Shown here in pieces: positions 27,501 through 34,901 of a stretch of 64,000 nucleotides of DNA. Numbering within the stretch: position 1 is the first letter of the stretch; each line of letters starts with the position of its first letter. Under the pieces are notes generated by a model, which saw nothing but the letters and a program-made list of their open reading frames with translations, did no database searches and was not told the DNA's origin. This DNA is from Paenibacillus rhizovicinus (GTDB lineage Bacteria > Bacillota > Bacilli > Paenibacillales > Paenibacillaceae), in the NCBI RefSeq assembly GCF_010365285.1, contig NZ_CP048286.1, positions 1,693,001 to 1,757,000 on the forward strand, read 5' to 3'. Both the position numbers and the translations under genes were made by a program.

Positions 27501-30256
27501 CCGAGATCCGAGAACTGCGGAATGTCCTTCTGCGCCTGGCTGAAATGGCCGTATCCGGTCAGGAATACCGGCCGCTGCTGCGTGACGTCCGACCCTTCGG
27601 CCTTCGTGCCGGCGATGAGGGATCCGCCGCTGACCGTCGGACGCCCGGTCACGTACATCGGCACGGCCTTCGCCGTCTTCGTGCCGTTCAAGTAAGCGGT
27701 CAAGTTCGTTTCCGCTTCGTCGTACAGCGCCTCCAGCTCGCCTTCCACATAATCCGCGCGGCTCGTGTACGAATGGGAGATATCGTCCTTGCCGTATTGG
27801 ATGAAGTTCTTGATGACGGCCAGGTTCACCGTCTCGTATGCGACGGGAATGCCCTTCGCCTTCGCTTGCGCGAACAGGTCTTCGAGCGCCGGGAGCTTGG
27901 CGTTCAGCGCATCGAGCGCTTCCGTCAGCTGATCCGCGCCGCGCAGAACGGCGACGTCGATCCGCTCTTCGCGGGTTTCGCTGCCCTTGCTGACGGTTGC
28001 CGTGACGGCTTGATCGCCGGGCTCGGCGAACGTTACTTGCATCGTCTTCTTAACGACCTTGCCAGCAGGAACGGTGACGTCGGCCGTCACGTTGGCCGCC
28101 GGCACGGACACGTGGAACTGAGCTTCGCTCTCGCCGAAGTTCGGCAGCGCCAGCACGTAATCGTAAGGCGTGCCCGAGACGCCGTTATTCGGCCCGTGCA
28201 GCGTGGCCGCCCATGTCGTGTCCGCATCCAGCAGCGCGAGCGTGCCCATGCTGGTCGCATCCTTCGGCGATACGCCGATGCCCGGCGTCCATTCGATATA
28301 GCCTTTCCGGTCCGAACCGTCGTTGTCGTTGATGAGCAGCGTGAACGGCACGGTGCCGTTCGGCGCCGCAGGCAGCGCGGCCAGCCACGGCATCGCGATA
28401 TCGTATGTCGTCAATTTGGCGTTCTCGTCGCGGGTCGCCTTCAGCTTGACGGAATCGACGTCGAGCTTGGCGCTGCCGCTGCTCCATCTGAATTTGCTCG
28501 GCGAGCCGCCGTTGTACGAGAAGCCGTACTCCGGTCCGTAAGCGTAGCCGTCGGCGGAGAAGGCCATCTGAATGCCGTCGCCGCGCCAGATGTCGCCGCC
28601 GGATTTATCCGATTGGACGTCGTCCTTCACCACGGCGTGCAGATAGAGATTGTCGTGGTCATATGCCAGCGATACATCCGCGGACAAGTCGTCGCTGCCG
28701 TTCCAGCCGGACATTTTGACCTGCCTGCCGGCATCGGACGGCAGCTTGAAGCTCGCGGCGCCGCTCCAATCGTTCACGAAGCCGTCTTCGCCCACGCTTG
28801 CCGGATTACGGATGCCCGCGACCATCCGGTCGGCCGTATCCGCGACGCCGTTGTTCAAGCTGAACAGCTCCTCGCCCGGAACACCGGTTCCGAGCGTATA
28901 CTTGTACACGCCGACCGCGCTCCGCGAGCCGGCGATTTCCGCGTACGCTCTAATATTCGTCGTCTCGTTCACGACGATCGGCGATACGTACTTCGTCCGT
29001 GAGGCCGACGAGCGAGGGTCGGTGCCGTCGGTCGTGTAATAGATGCTCGCGCCGACCGACGCCGTGGACAGCGCGACCGGCGTGCCCGCCGTTACGGCCG
29101 ACGGTGCCGGCGAAGCCGTTACGCCTTGCACCTGGTGCGTCATGACCCGCAGATTGTCGAATTTGTATTCGACCGACGGCCTGCCGGCAATCGTTCCGTC
29201 CTGATTCCATACATAGAAGATGAAATACCGGATCGCGGACCGGTCTCCCTGCAGCTTGGTAAGGTCGAGGGAGTAGGTGCGCCATCCGTCCTGCCCTTCC
29301 GTAACGGTCCATGGATTGCTGCCGTTCTGCAGCGTATGGGTCGGAATGGCGTCCTCGTAGAGCACACCGCCGTTATCCAGCTTGAAGCGCAGCGGTTCCA
29401 TGTCGCCCGTCGTCGGCGTGCCCACCGGCTTCAGATCGAACTGAAGCGTCTCGGCGCTGGAGAGGTCCACCGGAAGCGCCGTGGTGTCCCAATGAATTTC
29501 TTTCCAGAACGGGCCGCCGCTCGGCGCCGGGAAAGTCACGTCATAAGACTGTTTCCCTTCCGTCTTGTCGGCCGTATCGGCCGCCGTCGTCATATCTCCC
29601 CAATTAGGCGCCCAGTCGGCCGCGTTGTCGAAACCGTTCACGAGCATTTCGGACAACGGCACGACCGGCTTGTCGACCCGCAGATTGTCGAACTTGAAGT
29701 CCACCGCCGAACGGCCGCCAACGTCATCCCCGTTGAAGACGTAGAAAATGATTTTCGAGATCGCCGCCCGGTTCTGAGCCGGGATGGCGCTGAAGTCCAA
29801 CGTGAACGTATTCCATGCGTCGGCATTCAGAACCGGAAGATAATCCTCGTAGATGCCGCCGCCCGCCGCGTCGATCAGCTTAAAATGCAGCGGAGCCGTC
29901 CCGCCGGTCGGCTTGATGTCGACCTTCAAGTCCGTCGCGTCTGAGAGGTCGACCGGACTCGCGGACGTGTCCCAGCTGAATTCCCGCCATTGGTTGCCGC
30001 CGGCTTTAGCGGGAACCGGGAACGTCACGTCGATCGATTGCGACCCTTGCGTTTTGTCAGTAGCATCGGCGGTTCTGATGACGCCGTCGTCGTTCCCTCC
30101 CCATTCGGCCGCGTTCTCGAAGCCGTTCAGGAGCACCTCCTGAATCCCCTCCGGGCCGTCCGCCGCATGCGCGCGCTCCGCCGGCAGCATGCCAAGCCCG
30201 GTTGCCCCGAGAAGCAAACCGGCCGATAATACGATGGCATTGATCCTTCTTAACAT
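24584..30256 (-). CDS. Cell-surface multidomain GH42-like (beta-galactosidase-type) hydrolase with three SLH domains
   Basis: An 1890-residue exported enzyme. In order: signal peptide (1-32); two related carbohydrate-binding-type modules (about 38-196 and 203-372, each ending with a KFDNLRV-type motif); a chitobiase-C-terminal-like module (about 380-456); a CBM9-like module (about 490-680); a linker or alpha-helical region; a clan-A TIM barrel (about 890-1290) with NEP acid/base candidate Glu1035 (SIVISNEPTYD) and nucleophile candidate Glu1186 (FNSETHV); a flavodoxin-like trimerisation-type domain (about 1300-1400); and three SLH domains (about 1706-1890, HFGDIAAFGWAKQAI, GNFGDVPSLSAYYESI, LKAFADAQKVAAYAV) that bind the secondary wall polymer. 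The barrel and following domain look like GH42 beta-galactosidases, but activity is inferred. The start ATG has GGAGG eight bases upstream. It follows the GH39-like gene. Confidence 0.88.
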   Translation of the reverse strand: MLRRINAIVLSAGLLLGATGLGMLPAERAHAADGPEGIQEVLLNGFENAAEWGGNDDGVIRTADATDKTQGSQSIDVTFPVPAKAGGNQWREFSWDTSASPVDLSDATDLKVDIKPTGGTAPLHFKLIDAAGGGIYEDYLPVLNADAWNTFTLDFSAIPAQNRAAISKIIFYVFNGDDVGGRSAVDFKFDNLRVDKPVVPLSEMLVNGFDNAADWAPNWGDMTTAADTADKTEGKQSYDVTFPAPSGGPFWKEIHWDTTALPVDLSSAETLQFDLKPVGTPTTGDMEPLRFKLDNGGVLYEDAIPTHTLQNGSNPWTVTEGQDGWRTYSLDLTKLQGDRSAIRYFIFYVWNQDGTIAGRPSVEYKFDNLRVMTHQVQGVTASPAPSAVTAGTPVALSTASVGASIYYTTDGTDPRSSASRTKYVSPIVVNETTNIRAYAEIAGSRSAVGVYKYTLGTGVPGEELFSLNNGVADTADRMVAGIRNPASVGEDGFVNDWSGAASFKLPSDAGRQVKMSGWNGSDDLSADVSLAYDHDNLYLHAVVKDDVQSDKSGGDIWRGDGIQMAFSADGYAYGPEYGFSYNGGSPSKFRWSSGSAKLDVDSVKLKATRDENAKLTTYDIAMPWLAALPAAPNGTVPFTLLINDNDGSDRKGYIEWTPGIGVSPKDATSMGTLALLDADTTWAATLHGPNNGVSGTPYDYVLALPNFGESEAQFHVSVPAANVTADVTVPAGKVVKKTMQVTFAEPGDQAVTATVSKGSETREERIDVAVLRGADQLTEALDALNAKLPALEDLFAQAKAKGIPVAYETVNLAVIKNFIQYGKDDISHSYTSRADYVEGELEALYDEAETNLTAYLNGTKTAKAVPMYVTGRPTVSGGSLIAGTKAEGSDVTQQRPVFLTGYGHFSQAQKDIPQFSDLGANLIQMEIGPNSTVTAPAEGSDADFGIDTSSIASGVLPVLQSAADHNVGVSLLLSPHYFPDWALQKWPDLRNDNGGFLHYNINDPHAKEIVKAYLDTVVPMVKDSPALQSIVISNEPTYDTRTDSYAATQWPSFLEGKYGTIAALNALYGTSYGAFGEVPMPSAKTSTLPFYDWTVFNNKYFSDWHAWMAGIIHELAPDVPVSAKIMAKLDDAVTLGVDPEDFAGFSDLNGDDNWNFLGTGVSGFTKENQFYDLQNSLRQAPVFNSETHVIADRDTVYSPEQAKHVATSLFQSAVHGKSASAIWVWERTYDVNSDFYGSILERPDVVKEVGKTNLDLNRLAYEVTALQNVKPQAAILYSLPSLVYSGSYQDTVDKAYDALALSGQKPGFVSEQQAKDGGLDAYKLLIVPQATNVEASTLNAIQAFVAKGGKVIVVGSDSLAKDENNQPSDAAARSAVIAGSNVLSDASALKQTVREALASLKLMSVQLIDKSTGQLVDGVEWQSAVYKGKLLIDIADYDSASASKNIGIVVNGKPAGTAAELINGGTVNAGEFAIELEKPYLLQLAVNAGNGSSDGGGAGAVLPSAPNTVNDAVIGIAPTLDGGLAKGAITADEFAKAVEQAAAKGSHDAIVALQAAAGAKGYSLQVPASAFAQGGQDGRLTVQTPAGSLMLPLGMFDEALVGDAKTIELTIAFTDAAELGEGVKQAVDVTIKIDGKAVHWNNADAPVTATIPYAPSDSEKANPDLLAVRYIDEAGHAVPVPSGRYDAAAGGMVFKATHFSRYAVVYANSHFGDIAAFGWAKQAIADVTAKGIMSGVSDTRFVPGQSISRAAFTDALVKALGLSASFEGNFGDVPSLSAYYESIGVARELGIAKGAGGGLFRPDAPISRQEMAALVVRAMKAAGLKADSGTAADLKAFADAQKVAAYAVLDMATLVKAGILKGDGKQLLPKDQVTRAQTAVLVDRLARLTS

Positions 30257-30283
30257 TGTGCACCCTCCGTTATGTGGTTTGTT

Positions 30284-30311
30284 GCCGCGGCTGCCCCCAG
30301 GCAGCCGCGGC
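30284..30311 (-). other. Intercistronic hairpin between the two surface hydrolase genes
   Basis: GCCGCGGCTGCC pairs perfectly with GGCAGCCGCGGC around a four-base loop. No T-run follows. It probably stabilises the upstream message or lowers read-through into the very long downstream gene. Confidence 0.55.
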
Positions 30312-30320
30312 TCCTTCCTG

Positions 30321-32384
30321 TTAGCCGTTGCGCAGATTATCGAAATAATAGCCGACGCTCGCGCGCCCGCCGATTTCGTTCGTGAAGCCCGACCATAAGT
30401 ACAGGTTGATGTTGTCGATCTTCTGGCGGTTCGCCGCCGCGATGCCGCTCAAATTGATCGTGACGGTGTTCCACTGGTTCGCCGTCAGATGCGGCAGCTG
30501 CTGCTCGTAAATCACCCCGCCCGTCACGTCATGCAGCTTCAGTTGGATCGGCTCGCTGTAGGTGCCCGGAGTCTGGCTGAGCGGATAGACGTCCAGCTTG
30601 ATGGATGCCGCCGCGGACAGGTTCAGATACGGGCTCGCGATGTCGGTATAGAAGTTCTTCCAGCCGCTCGAAACCGCATAGGTCGCCTTGATCGACTGGT
30701 TCCCCTCCGTCTTGTGCGCGGTATCCGCGACGCCCGTCGCCTCCCCCGCCCATTGCGACGTATTCTCGAAGCCGTTGATGGCCGTCGGGGTGAACCGCAG
30801 ATTGTCGAAGCCGTACGCGACCGAAGTCCGGCCGCCGATTTCGCCCGTAAATCCCGAATACAGGTACAGATCGATGTAATCCAGCTTCTGGCGGTTCGCC
30901 GCCGCGATGCCGGTCAGGCTGACCGTTACCGTGTTCCACTGGTTCGCGGTCAGATGCGGAAGCTGCTGCTCGTAGATCACCCCGCCCGTCACATCGTGCA
31001 GCTTCAGCTCGACCGGCTCGCTGTACGTGCCCGGCGTCTGGCTGTAAGGGTAGACGTCCAGCTTAAGTTCCGTGGCGCTGCCCAAATTCAGGTACGGGCT
31101 CGCGATCGCGTAGTTGAAATTTTTCCATCCCGTGTTGACGGGATAGGTCGCCTTGAGCGACTGTCCGCCTTCCGTCTTATGCGCGGTATCCGCGGCGACG
31201 GCTGCCTCGCCCGTCCACTGTGAAGCGCTTTCAAAACCGCTTATAAGCGTCGTTCCGCTCGCGGGAGGCGGGTTGGACGCGCTGTTGTATCCGGAAGTCG
31301 GCACGGCCGGCGCCGGAGGCACGCTCGCCATGATCGTCGGCAGCTGGTTCATGATCGGCTTGAACGTCCAGTCGCTGCGGATCAGGCCGAAGTTAAGCTC
31401 CGGATCCGTCGTGCTGACGCCGCCGTCCTTGTACGTGTACAGAATCATCGGCCCCGTCCAGGACAGCCAGGACGACTGCGTCCATACTTGGAACGCGCTC
31501 GCGATATAATCGCTTTGCTGCTGCTCCGTGACCGTGTTCGGGCCTTGGGTCGGATAGCCGAACTCCGTTGCCCAGATTTGCTTGCCGCCGTCGCCGTAAG
31601 CGGCCATCGTGTTATGCAGCTCAACGGTGCGCAGCAGATGATTATAAGTGCTCGTCGTCGTGGGCGCGAGCGGCCAGCAATACGGGTGTACGGCTTCCGC
31701 GTCGAAATAGTCCTTCCCGCCGTTCGCGTAAATCCCGTCCAGCCAGGCATATGGATCCACGATGCCCGACACGCCGAGCAGCGACGCGGACGCGGCGTTC
31801 AGAATCGTCACCGGCACGTGCACGTCGGACGATGCCGCGCGGATCGCGTCCGAGCCGGGCTTCAAGATGTTGCTCGTGTAGAGCGCGGGACTCGATTGCG
31901 GCGAATTGTTCGGTTCGTTCCACAGCTCGAACACGGTCGCCCCGAGCGGCAAATACCGTCTGGCGGCCGTATCGAGGAACGTTTTCCATGCGTTGACGTC
32001 GGACGGATAATAACGATCGTCGGAATGACCGCCGTTCGCCCAGCTCGGCGAATACGACGCGACGAGAATGACGCCGAGCCCGCGGCTCAGCGCTTTGTTC
32101 ACCATTTTGTCCGGCCAGGTCCAATCCCAAGACGTTGCGTTCGTCGGCTGCACGAGGCTCCATTTCAAATCGATGCGGACCCACTGCACGCCCGCGGCCT
32201 TGGCTTGATCGGCCGCGGTGTTCAGCTCCGCGTCGGTACCGTAGTACCATTGGGCGTTCATCCCGCCCCTGGAATTCGGCACGGCGTACGCGCCGGCGCC
32301 GGACGGTCCAAGGACGGAGCCCAGCATGACGAGCAGGGATACGAGCAAGAGATACGAAAGCGTGCGTTTATTCGCCATTAACAT
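30321..32384 (-). CDS. Secreted GH39/GH5-like (clan A) glycoside hydrolase with two C-terminal binding modules
   Basis: A 687-residue exported enzyme. The start at 32384 (MLMANKRTLS) gives a proper signal peptide (YLLLVSLLVMLGSVLG, cleavage near AYA); GGAGG lies 13 bases upstream. The frame is open far upstream into the permease gene, but that stretch has no coding character. Residues about 40-350 form a TIM barrel with acid/base candidate Glu157 (FELWNEPNNS) and nucleophile candidate Glu274 (WATEFGYPT). After a Pro/Ser linker come two nearly identical 150-residue modules (each with TAHKTEG, QTPGTYSEP, VIYEQQLPHLTANQW, GFDNLR or YFDNLR) that resemble the two N-terminal modules of the next enzyme. 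The exact GH family is uncertain; GH39 is my best guess. It is fourth in a transporter operon. Confidence 0.87.
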   Translation of the reverse strand: MLMANKRTLSYLLLVSLLVMLGSVLGPSGAGAYAVPNSRGGMNAQWYYGTDAELNTAADQAKAAGVQWVRIDLKWSLVQPTNATSWDWTWPDKMVNKALSRGLGVILVASYSPSWANGGHSDDRYYPSDVNAWKTFLDTAARRYLPLGATVFELWNEPNNSPQSSPALYTSNILKPGSDAIRAASSDVHVPVTILNAASASLLGVSGIVDPYAWLDGIYANGGKDYFDAEAVHPYCWPLAPTTTSTYNHLLRTVELHNTMAAYGDGGKQIWATEFGYPTQGPNTVTEQQQSDYIASAFQVWTQSSWLSWTGPMILYTYKDGGVSTTDPELNFGLIRSDWTFKPIMNQLPTIMASVPPAPAVPTSGYNSASNPPPASGTTLISGFESASQWTGEAAVAADTAHKTEGGQSLKATYPVNTGWKNFNYAIASPYLNLGSATELKLDVYPYSQTPGTYSEPVELKLHDVTGGVIYEQQLPHLTANQWNTVTVSLTGIAAANRQKLDYIDLYLYSGFTGEIGGRTSVAYGFDNLRFTPTAINGFENTSQWAGEATGVADTAHKTEGNQSIKATYAVSSGWKNFYTDIASPYLNLSAAASIKLDVYPLSQTPGTYSEPIQLKLHDVTGGVIYEQQLPHLTANQWNTVTINLSGIAAANRQKIDNINLYLWSGFTNEIGGRASVGYYFDNLRNG
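30324..31247 (-). repeat. Tandem duplication encoding two binding modules of the GH39-like enzyme
   Basis: Two consecutive segments of about 460 bp (31247-30786 and 30785-30324) encode modules that share long identical stretches at protein level (for example YEQQLPHLTANQWNTVT) and are clearly similar in DNA. It reads as a recent internal duplication. Confidence 0.75.
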
Positions 32385-32539
32385 CGGAATATCATGACCT
32401 CCTGAGAAATGAAGAATGTGATGCCGACTCCCGGATGCAAGTTCTCCGTTTCTGCCGCCCACCTCGCTTTCCCGAGTACGATAGTTGCCCGGGCTCCCCC
32501 GCCCGCCCGCATTCCCCCTTTCAAGCGATGACCTTCGCC

Positions 32540-33853
32540 TTACCCTTTGATGCCGGTGAAATTGATGCCTTTCTCGATCGCGCCTTGCGTGCCCATGAAG
32601 ACGAGCATCAGCGGAATCATCGAGACGACGCCGCTTGCGCTGATTAAGTTGGGACGTGGATTGCGGCCGCCCTGCAGATCGTTCATCGCTACCGTGAACG
32701 TCCAATTATGCGGCGATTTCGTTACGATGTACGGCCACAGAAAATCATTCCAGACCGGAATGAACGTCATGACCCCGACGATCGTAAACACGGGAATCGA
32801 CATCGGCACGACGATGCGCAGGAACGTCCGGAACTCCGTAGCTCCGTCCACGCGCGCCGCCTGCAGCAGCTCTTTCGGCAGCTGGTCGAAGAACCCTTTG
32901 AACAAGAAGATCACGAACCCCCAGGCGAAATGCGGCAGAATAATCGCCCAGATATTGTCCACGAGATGCAGCTTCTGCATAAGGAGATACTGCGGAATGA
33001 GCACGGACACGCCCGGAATCATGATCGTCGCCAGGAAATACATGAGCACGACGAATTTCGTTCGTTTGCTGCGCACGAGCTGGGAGAGCGAATAGCTGGC
33101 CATCGCCCCGAAGACGAGCTGCCAGGCGATAACGATGACACAGATGAGCAGGCTGTTGCCGAAATAATGATAGAAGCCGAAGCTCACGTTCGCTTCCGAG
33201 GCCAGAATATTCAAGCTCCGGTAGCTGTCGAACAAGCGCAGCCAGTTGCGCGACTGCTTCAGGCCCGTCAATTCGCCGTCAAGCAAATGACGGTCGTCGA
33301 AGAACGCTTGCAGCGACTGGCTGAGCGCCGCCTTCGACACCGTCCCGGAGAGCGGGGCTACGCGCAAGCCCTCGCCGTACCAGGCGAACTTGGACAACCC
33401 GCTTTCCTTGATGCGCGGCAGTTTGGCCTGCATGACGTTGTCGTTGAACACTTGCGTCGGCACGATGAAGGGCTGGCCGACGGAGAACTCCGCCGACGTC
33501 GTCTTCGCATGGTACAATTCGGCGCCGTCCTTGATGCCGGTCACGTCGATTTCACCGATATTCTCGCGCATGTTCGCCATCCACGGGAACCAGGTCGCCT
33601 TCATCGCGTCCTTGCGGTAGAAGTCCTCGTCCCGCTTCTCCTGGCCGGAGTAATCGAGCGTGATCGCGATCGAACGCGGCACGTCGGGCAGGAACTTCGG
33701 CGTCGTCGCGTTGATGGACTCGTTGTCCATGAGCGATGTCAGCAGCAGCCAGACGAGCGGAAGGATGCCGAGCACGATGAAGCCGACCGTGATGATGTAC
33801 GAGGCGATCGCGACTTTGCGTTCGCCTTTCTCCCGGATGCGTTTGCCTTTCAT
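32540..33853 (-). CDS. Carbohydrate ABC permease, MalG type, with a large extracytoplasmic insert
   Basis: A 437-residue permease. The start at 33853 (MKGKRIREK) has GGAGG ten bases upstream and lies five bases after the stop of the partner permease. TM1 is at about residues 14-37. Instead of the usual short loop, roughly 190 residues lie between TM1 and TM2, hydrophilic and predicted outside the membrane (from DNESINATT to SEANVSFGFYHY), about 140 more than a normal MalG-type protein. Afterwards the protein is ordinary: TM2-6 and an EAA loop (LLQAARVDGATEFRTFLRIV, then VPMSIPVF). MalF of enteric bacteria has such a loop, but a MalG-type partner normally does not. It may contact the binding protein or the surface hydrolases. 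Confidence 0.9.
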   Translation of the reverse strand: MKGKRIREKGERKVAIASYIITVGFIVLGILPLVWLLLTSLMDNESINATTPKFLPDVPRSIAITLDYSGQEKRDEDFYRKDAMKATWFPWMANMRENIGEIDVTGIKDGAELYHAKTTSAEFSVGQPFIVPTQVFNDNVMQAKLPRIKESGLSKFAWYGEGLRVAPLSGTVSKAALSQSLQAFFDDRHLLDGELTGLKQSRNWLRLFDSYRSLNILASEANVSFGFYHYFGNSLLICVIVIAWQLVFGAMASYSLSQLVRSKRTKFVVLMYFLATIMIPGVSVLIPQYLLMQKLHLVDNIWAIILPHFAWGFVIFLFKGFFDQLPKELLQAARVDGATEFRTFLRIVVPMSIPVFTIVGVMTFIPVWNDFLWPYIVTKSPHNWTFTVAMNDLQGGRNPRPNLISASGVVSMIPLMLVFMGTQGAIEKGINFTGIKG

Positions 33854-33858
33854 CACGG

Positions 33859-34788
33859 TTAATCCTCCTCCTTCTGCAAGCGGAACTGAATGACGGTCAG
33901 CACGGCGATGACGATGAACATGAAGAACGACAGCGCCGCCGAGATGCCGAAGCGCGACTGCACGAAGGCCGTGCGTTGAATCATGAGCGCGACGACGAGC
34001 GAAGCATCGGCCGGTCCGCCCTGCGTCATGACGAAGATGTTGTCGAACGAGAGCAGCACGCCGGACATGAAGCCGACGAATTGGATCAGGATGACGAACT
34101 TGATGTTCGGCAGGATGATGATCCCCATTCGGCGCCATGGGCCGCAGCCGTCGATCTTCGCCGCCTCGAACAGCTCCGCCGAGATCGACTTGATGGCGGC
34201 GTAGTAGAGCAGCACCCCGACGCCCCCGCCGGTGAAGAAACCGGGCAGCACGATGGCGAACTTGGTCATGTGCAGGTCGTTCAGCCAGCCGTACGGACCG
34301 AGGCCGATTTTGGCCAGCAGGTAGTTGAACAGCCCGTGGTCGGGATTGTACATCCACTTCCACAGCAGCACGCCGGCGACGACCGGCAGCACGCCCGGAA
34401 TCTGGTACAGCACGCGATAGAAACCGTTCCAGCGCTTCACCTGGCTTAAGAACAGCGCCTGCACGATCGGTACCCAGAATACCATGGCCACCGACAGGAC
34501 GAAGAAGATCATCGTGTTCTTCATCGCCACCCAGAACGTCTCCGACTTCAGGAATTCGAAATAATTGCCAAGCCCGACGAACTTGCCGGGCGGGTTTACG
34601 ATATCGTAGTTAAATAGGCTAATATAGACCGCATCGAGAATGAGATAGTACTTGAACACGAAGAACACGATCAGGGACGGCAGCAGGAAGAGCACCGGCG
34701 TCCAGCGAATCCGAATTCTCCCGCGCGTCCGTGCCTCGACCTGCGTCTTCGCGACGGCATGCCGTTTCAACTCCAAATGATTTTCCAT
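33859..34788 (-). CDS. Carbohydrate ABC transporter permease, MalF/UgpA type
   Basis: A 309-residue permease with six helices; TM1 is at about 31-53 (LFLLPSLIVFFVFKYYLILD). The EAA loop is LFEAAKIDGCGPWRRMGIII. A basic N-terminal tail of about 28 residues faces the cytosol. Length is normal. It pairs with the insert-bearing permease that starts five bases downstream, so the two are translationally coupled. AAGGTGG precedes the ATG. No ATPase gene is present in the operon. Confidence 0.92.
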   Translation of the reverse strand: MENHLELKRHAVAKTQVEARTRGRIRIRWTPVLFLLPSLIVFFVFKYYLILDAVYISLFNYDIVNPPGKFVGLGNYFEFLKSETFWVAMKNTMIFFVLSVAMVFWVPIVQALFLSQVKRWNGFYRVLYQIPGVLPVVAGVLLWKWMYNPDHGLFNYLLAKIGLGPYGWLNDLHMTKFAIVLPGFFTGGGVGVLLYYAAIKSISAELFEAAKIDGCGPWRRMGIIILPNIKFVILIQFVGFMSGVLLSFDNIFVMTQGGPADASLVVALMIQRTAFVQSRFGISAALSFFMFIVIAVLTVIQFRLQKEED

Positions 34789-34806
34789 ATCCGCACCACC
34801 TTATGT

Positions 34807-34885
34807 CGGGATTTCCGAGGCGGAAAGGGCGATTGGCTTGCGTTTCCCGGCGGAGCCGGAAAACGCTGCGTTCGCCCTCATCCCG
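34807..34885 (-). other. Large intercistronic stem-loop between SBP and permease genes
   Basis: Nested pairing: CGGGAT/ATCCCG outside, AGGGCGA/TCGCCCT in the middle and CGTTTCCCGG/CCGGAAAACG inside. There is no T-run. It lies directly after the SBP gene, as the stabilising hairpin after malE does, and probably raises SBP over permease levels. Confidence 0.6.
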
Positions 34886-34901
34886 ATGTCCTCTGAGGCG
34901 T

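Noticed and set aside
26039-29002. A 987-codon open frame on the plus strand opposite the SLH-anchored hydrolase
   Set aside because: Arg/Val/His-rich translation without any domain, and no ribosome site. It is the mirror of biased codon use in the real gene.
31215-31240. cre-like sequence TGTGAAGCGCTTTCA
   Set aside because: It misses fixed positions of the consensus and lies inside a coding region.
32385-32705. In-frame N-terminal extension of the GH39-like protein
   Set aside because: It would run over the end of the permease gene, has non-coding composition and would bury the signal peptide. The start at 32384 is preferred.
33854-34363. In-frame N-terminal extension of the insert-bearing permease
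   Set aside because: Arg/His-rich sequence overlapping the partner permease in another frame; the proper ribosome site is just before 33853.
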